Assembly: GCA_029287105.1 (NCBI GenBank) | Contig: JARFRT010000220.1 | Span: forward strand, 1-7,592 | Direction: 5' to 3' | Source of the DNA: Akkermansiaceae bacterium | Lineage (GTDB): Bacteria > Verrucomicrobiota > Verrucomicrobiia > Verrucomicrobiales > Akkermansiaceae | DNA: 7,592 bases | Shown here: positions 6,011 through 7,592 of the stretch, one piece after another | Numbering within the stretch: position 1 is the first letter of the stretch | Layout: every line of letters starts with the position of its first letter | Position numbers and translations under genes: made by a program | Notes under the pieces: model-generated | Database searches by the model: none | Told to the model about the DNA's origin: nothing | What the model saw: only the letters and a program-made list of their open reading frames with translations

Positions 6011-6700
6011 TCACCCCACCATATACCCTTTGCCCCTGACCGTCACCACTACGTTCTGGCCCTCGTCACCCAACTTCTCCCGCAAATGTGCCACATGCAT
6101 GTCGATGGTCCGGGTCTCGATGTTTTTGGGATCGATTCGCCACACCCGCTGCAACAGCTCCTCGCGTGCCACCGCCCGACCTTTGTTCGATATCAGATAC
6201 CGCAGCAGATCCGACTCCCTCTCGGAAAGCTCCTTACGGCCGCCGGATTCCATACATACTTCCCGCCGGGAAAAGTCGACCCGTCCCCCGTTAAAATTGA
6301 ACACGCTTTGGCCCACCTCGCGCTCGCTGCTCCGGCGCAGCACCGCGTCCACCCGTGCCAACATCTCCCGCACGCTAAATGGTTTCACCACATAATCGTC
6401 CGCCCCCATGGTCAAGCCCTTGACGAGGTCGGCCTCCTCACCCCGTGCCGACAGAATAATCACCGGCTGCCCGGGGCGCTCCTTGCGCAGTGCCTCGAGC
6501 ACCTCGAAACCGCTGAAGTGCGGCAACACCAAATCAAGCAACAACAGCTGATATGATGCCGTCAGGGCGAGCTTGATCCCGTCACGGCCATCCGCAGCCG
6601 AGATCACCTCGTAGCCCGAAAAGCTCAAGGCGTCCACGACCCCCTGGCGCACGGCGGCATCATCCTCAACGACTAAAATAACAGGTTTCTCTTTCATCAT
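6011..6700 (-). CDS. OmpR/PhoB-family DNA-binding response regulator
   Basis: 229 residues, the normal length for the family. The receiver domain (about 7-120) has the acidic pocket E12-D13-D14, phospho-acceptor D56 in LLLLDLVLP, S84 in IILSAR, and K106 in YVVKPF, so it should be phosphorylated normally. The C-terminal winged helix (about 131-229) shows LSERESDLLRYLISNKGRAVARE, a recognition helix around TRTIDMHVAHLREKLG (196-211) and the wing VRGKGYMVG. Its partner should be the kinase encoded 66 nt downstream on the same strand. The target genes are unknown. A 7-4-7 direct repeat of the type bound by this family lies 40 nt upstream, suggesting autoregulation. The start at 6700 (ATGATG) matches the usual family N terminus; no clear Shine-Dalgarno is seen. 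It cannot be assigned to PhoB, WalR or another subgroup from sequence reading alone. Confidence 0.96.
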   Translation of the reverse strand: MMKEKPVILVVEDDAAVRQGVVDALSFSGYEVISAADGRDGIKLALTASYQLLLLDLVLPHFSGFEVLEALRKERPGQPVIILSARGEEADLVKGLTMGADDYVVKPFSVREMLARVDAVLRRSSEREVGQSVFNFNGGRVDFSRREVCMESGGRKELSERESDLLRYLISNKGRAVAREELLQRVWRIDPKNIETRTIDMHVAHLREKLGDEGQNVVVTVRGKGYMVG

Positions 6701-6739
6701 TAAATCGCCGCCAAACTACCACTGCGCCGACCGGTTGTC

Positions 6740-6757
6740 TGTAAACATTGTGTAAAC
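6740..6757. promoter_or_regulatory. Candidate operator: direct repeat TGTAAAC-N4-TGTAAAC
   Basis: Two identical heptamers (6740-6746 and 6751-6757) are spaced 4 nt apart, an 11-nt period. With the preceding C the sequence starts CTGTAAAC, similar to the Pho box (CTGTCAT-N4-CTGTCAT), and on the minus strand TTTACA-N5-TTTACA recalls the PhoP box of Bacillus. It lies in the 114-nt divergent gap between the regulator gene and apt. That an OmpR/PhoB-family protein (probably the adjacent one) binds it is inference; which of the two genes it controls is not clear. Confidence 0.5.
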
Positions 6758-6814
6758 TTCGAGATTTCTTCATTTTGGTATTTAGGCATCAGCGAATGAA
6801 GTTTAGAACAAGCC

Positions 6815-7342
6815 ATGGCCAATATTTCCCAGTTGCTCAGCGACAACATCCGCGACGTCCCCGACTTCCCCAAGCCAGGCATCCTCTTCAAGGACATCTC
6901 GCACATACTCTCCGACCCCGCCCTGCTGCGCCACTCGATCAATGAGCTCACCGCTACCTCAGGCGGGGTGAAAATTGACAAGGTCGTCGGTATTGATGCC
7001 CGCGGGTTCATTTTTGCCGCCCCCGTCGCCCTCAACCTCGACGCCGGCTTTGTCCCTGTGCGCAAACAAGGAAAACTCCCGTGGCAAACCCACAGTATGG
7101 CCTACTCGTTGGAATACGGCGAAAATGTCGTCGAGATCCACAAGGACGCCATCCGCCCGGGTGAAAGCGTGCTGCTCGTCGATGACTTGCTTGCCACAGG
7201 CGGCACCGCAGCGGCCGCCATCCACCTGATCAATCAACTTGACGCCCATCTGGTAGCGGCCTCCTTCCTGATCGAGCTAACCGACCTCAACGGCCGCGAG
7301 CTGCTCGGAGACACCCCGGTCAACACCATCATCCAGTATTAG
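6815..7342 (+). CDS. apt: Adenine phosphoribosyltransferase
   Basis: Converts adenine and PRPP to AMP and pyrophosphate in purine salvage; cytosolic. The 175 residues agree with the family. Visible motifs are IRDVPDFPKPGILFKDI (12-28), the Apt start signature, GIDARGFIF (59-67), VRKQGKLP (82-89), the flexible loop with YSLEYG (97-102), and the PRPP-binding loop VLLVDDLLATGGT (119-131). The C-terminal end (ELTDLNGRELL) is also typical. ATG at 6815 leads directly into the conserved N terminus. No Shine-Dalgarno is visible. It is divergent from the two-component genes and apparently a single-gene unit; there is no terminator with a T run behind it. A link with the neighbouring regulator is possible only through the shared upstream region. 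Confidence 0.97.
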   Translation: MANISQLLSDNIRDVPDFPKPGILFKDISHILSDPALLRHSINELTATSGGVKIDKVVGIDARGFIFAAPVALNLDAGFVPVRKQGKLPWQTHSMAYSLEYGENVVEIHKDAIRPGESVLLVDDLLATGGTAAAAIHLINQLDAHLVAASFLIELTDLNGRELLGDTPVNTIIQY

Positions 7343-7492
7343 CGGGCACTAGCCGGTATTGAGCGATTACGGGCTCATCATCACTGCGCCCGCGCACACT
7401 TCCCCTGCGCAGCGCTGCAGGCAAAAGGGAGATACGCGCCAACCCGGCGCCATGAAACCGGGGGAAAACAAACAACACGCCGCCACCCGCGC
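7343..7492. other. Non-coding gap between apt and the tRNA terminator
   Basis: I see no credible gene here. Two weak hairpins occur: CCTGC/GCAGG at 7404-7421 with an inner GCAGCGCTGC palindrome, and CCCGG/CCGGG at 7443-7462. Neither is followed by a T run on either strand. A downstream end for apt transcription is therefore not identified. The reading frames crossing it have no recognisable features. Confidence 0.5.
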
Positions 7493-7529
7493 AAAACAAA
7501 ACGCTGTAACCATTGCAGTTACAGCGTTT
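7493..7529 (-). terminator. Intrinsic terminator of the minus-strand tRNA
   Basis: AAACGCTGTAAC (7499-7510) and GTTACAGCGTTT (7518-7529) form a perfect 12-bp stem with a 7-nt loop. On the minus strand it ends GCGTTTTGTTTTG, a near-continuous T tract. It starts 26 nt behind the CCA end of the tRNA at 7556, as expected for a tRNA transcript. On the plus strand only TTT follows, so service to apt is unlikely. Confidence 0.9.
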
Positions 7530-7555
7530 AGGTGGCCTTTCGGACCGGAAAATGA

Positions 7556-7592
7556 TGGTGCGCAATACAAGATTTGAACTTGTGACCTCTGC
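7556..7592 (-). tRNA. tRNA, 3' half (5' part beyond window; amino acid not determined)
   Basis: Read on the minus strand, the last 37 nt give the 3' part of a tRNA: GCAG (probable end of the anticodon stem), variable loop AGGTC, T stem ACAAG, T loop TTCAAAT, T stem CTTGT, acceptor strand ATTGCGC, discriminator A and an encoded CCA. All five T-stem pairs form. The T loop keeps TTC and the A at position 58. The anticodon lies outside the window. C at position 72 excludes the bacterial initiator tRNA, and C at position 70 excludes the G3:U70 pair of tRNA-Ala. A terminator lies just downstream. Confidence 0.9.

Noticed and set aside
7404..7462. Two hairpins behind apt considered as its terminator
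   Set aside because: The stems are short (5 bp) and neither is followed by a T run on the plus strand.
7359..7577. Small open frames on both strands across the apt-tRNA gap
   Set aside because: They run through the clear tRNA terminator and into the tRNA itself, so they cannot be real genes of that extent.

Overview
The window reads as chromosomal, high-GC DNA from a Gram-negative bacterium that makes menaquinone. Two exported Skp/OmpH-type periplasmic chaperones imply an outer membrane, and menD implies menaquinone synthesis. The Verrucomicrobiota or a related PVC phylum is my best guess. It rests on the style of the OmpH proteins, the near absence of Shine-Dalgarno sites, and short word-like tandem repeats between genes. 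This is inference, not proof. I see no transposase, integrase, phage gene or CRISPR array.

Left part (1-1032, minus strand): two tandem paralogous OmpH/Skp chaperone genes. The complete upstream copy (421-1032) is closed by a strong intrinsic terminator (351-391). The downstream copy runs off the left edge of the window and has its own good ribosome-binding site, so it is probably transcribed separately. Divergent from these is panC (1182-2030, plus strand; pantothenate/CoA synthesis), which converges on menD (2078-3676, minus strand; menaquinone synthesis). A hairpin with a short T run lies between panC and menD.

Middle part (3677-6700, minus strand): a two-component pair, an OmpR/PhoB-type response regulator (6011-6700) followed by a 700-residue membrane histidine kinase (3842-5944) with an unusually long, unrecognised extracytoplasmic region. 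Short tandem repeats flank the kinase gene on both sides: three degenerate 14-nt units in front of its start, and behind it an 8-nt array (7 units, containing the kinase stop codon) followed by a 7-nt array (10 perfect units, capable of forming a G-quadruplex). A 7-4-7 direct repeat (TGTAAAC, 11-nt period) upstream of the regulator resembles PhoB/OmpR-family operators and may be its autoregulatory site.

Right part (6815-7592): apt (adenine salvage) on the plus strand, then a gene-poor gap, then the 3' end of a minus-strand tRNA at the window edge with a near-textbook terminator behind it.

Most genes are housekeeping (envelope biogenesis, vitamin/cofactor synthesis, purine salvage) and not obviously one pathway. 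I do not see a convincing new multi-gene system. The points most worth a second look are the repeat arrays around the kinase (including a stop codon made by a variant repeat unit), the candidate operator, the kinase sensor region, and the altered substrate-site motif in MenD.
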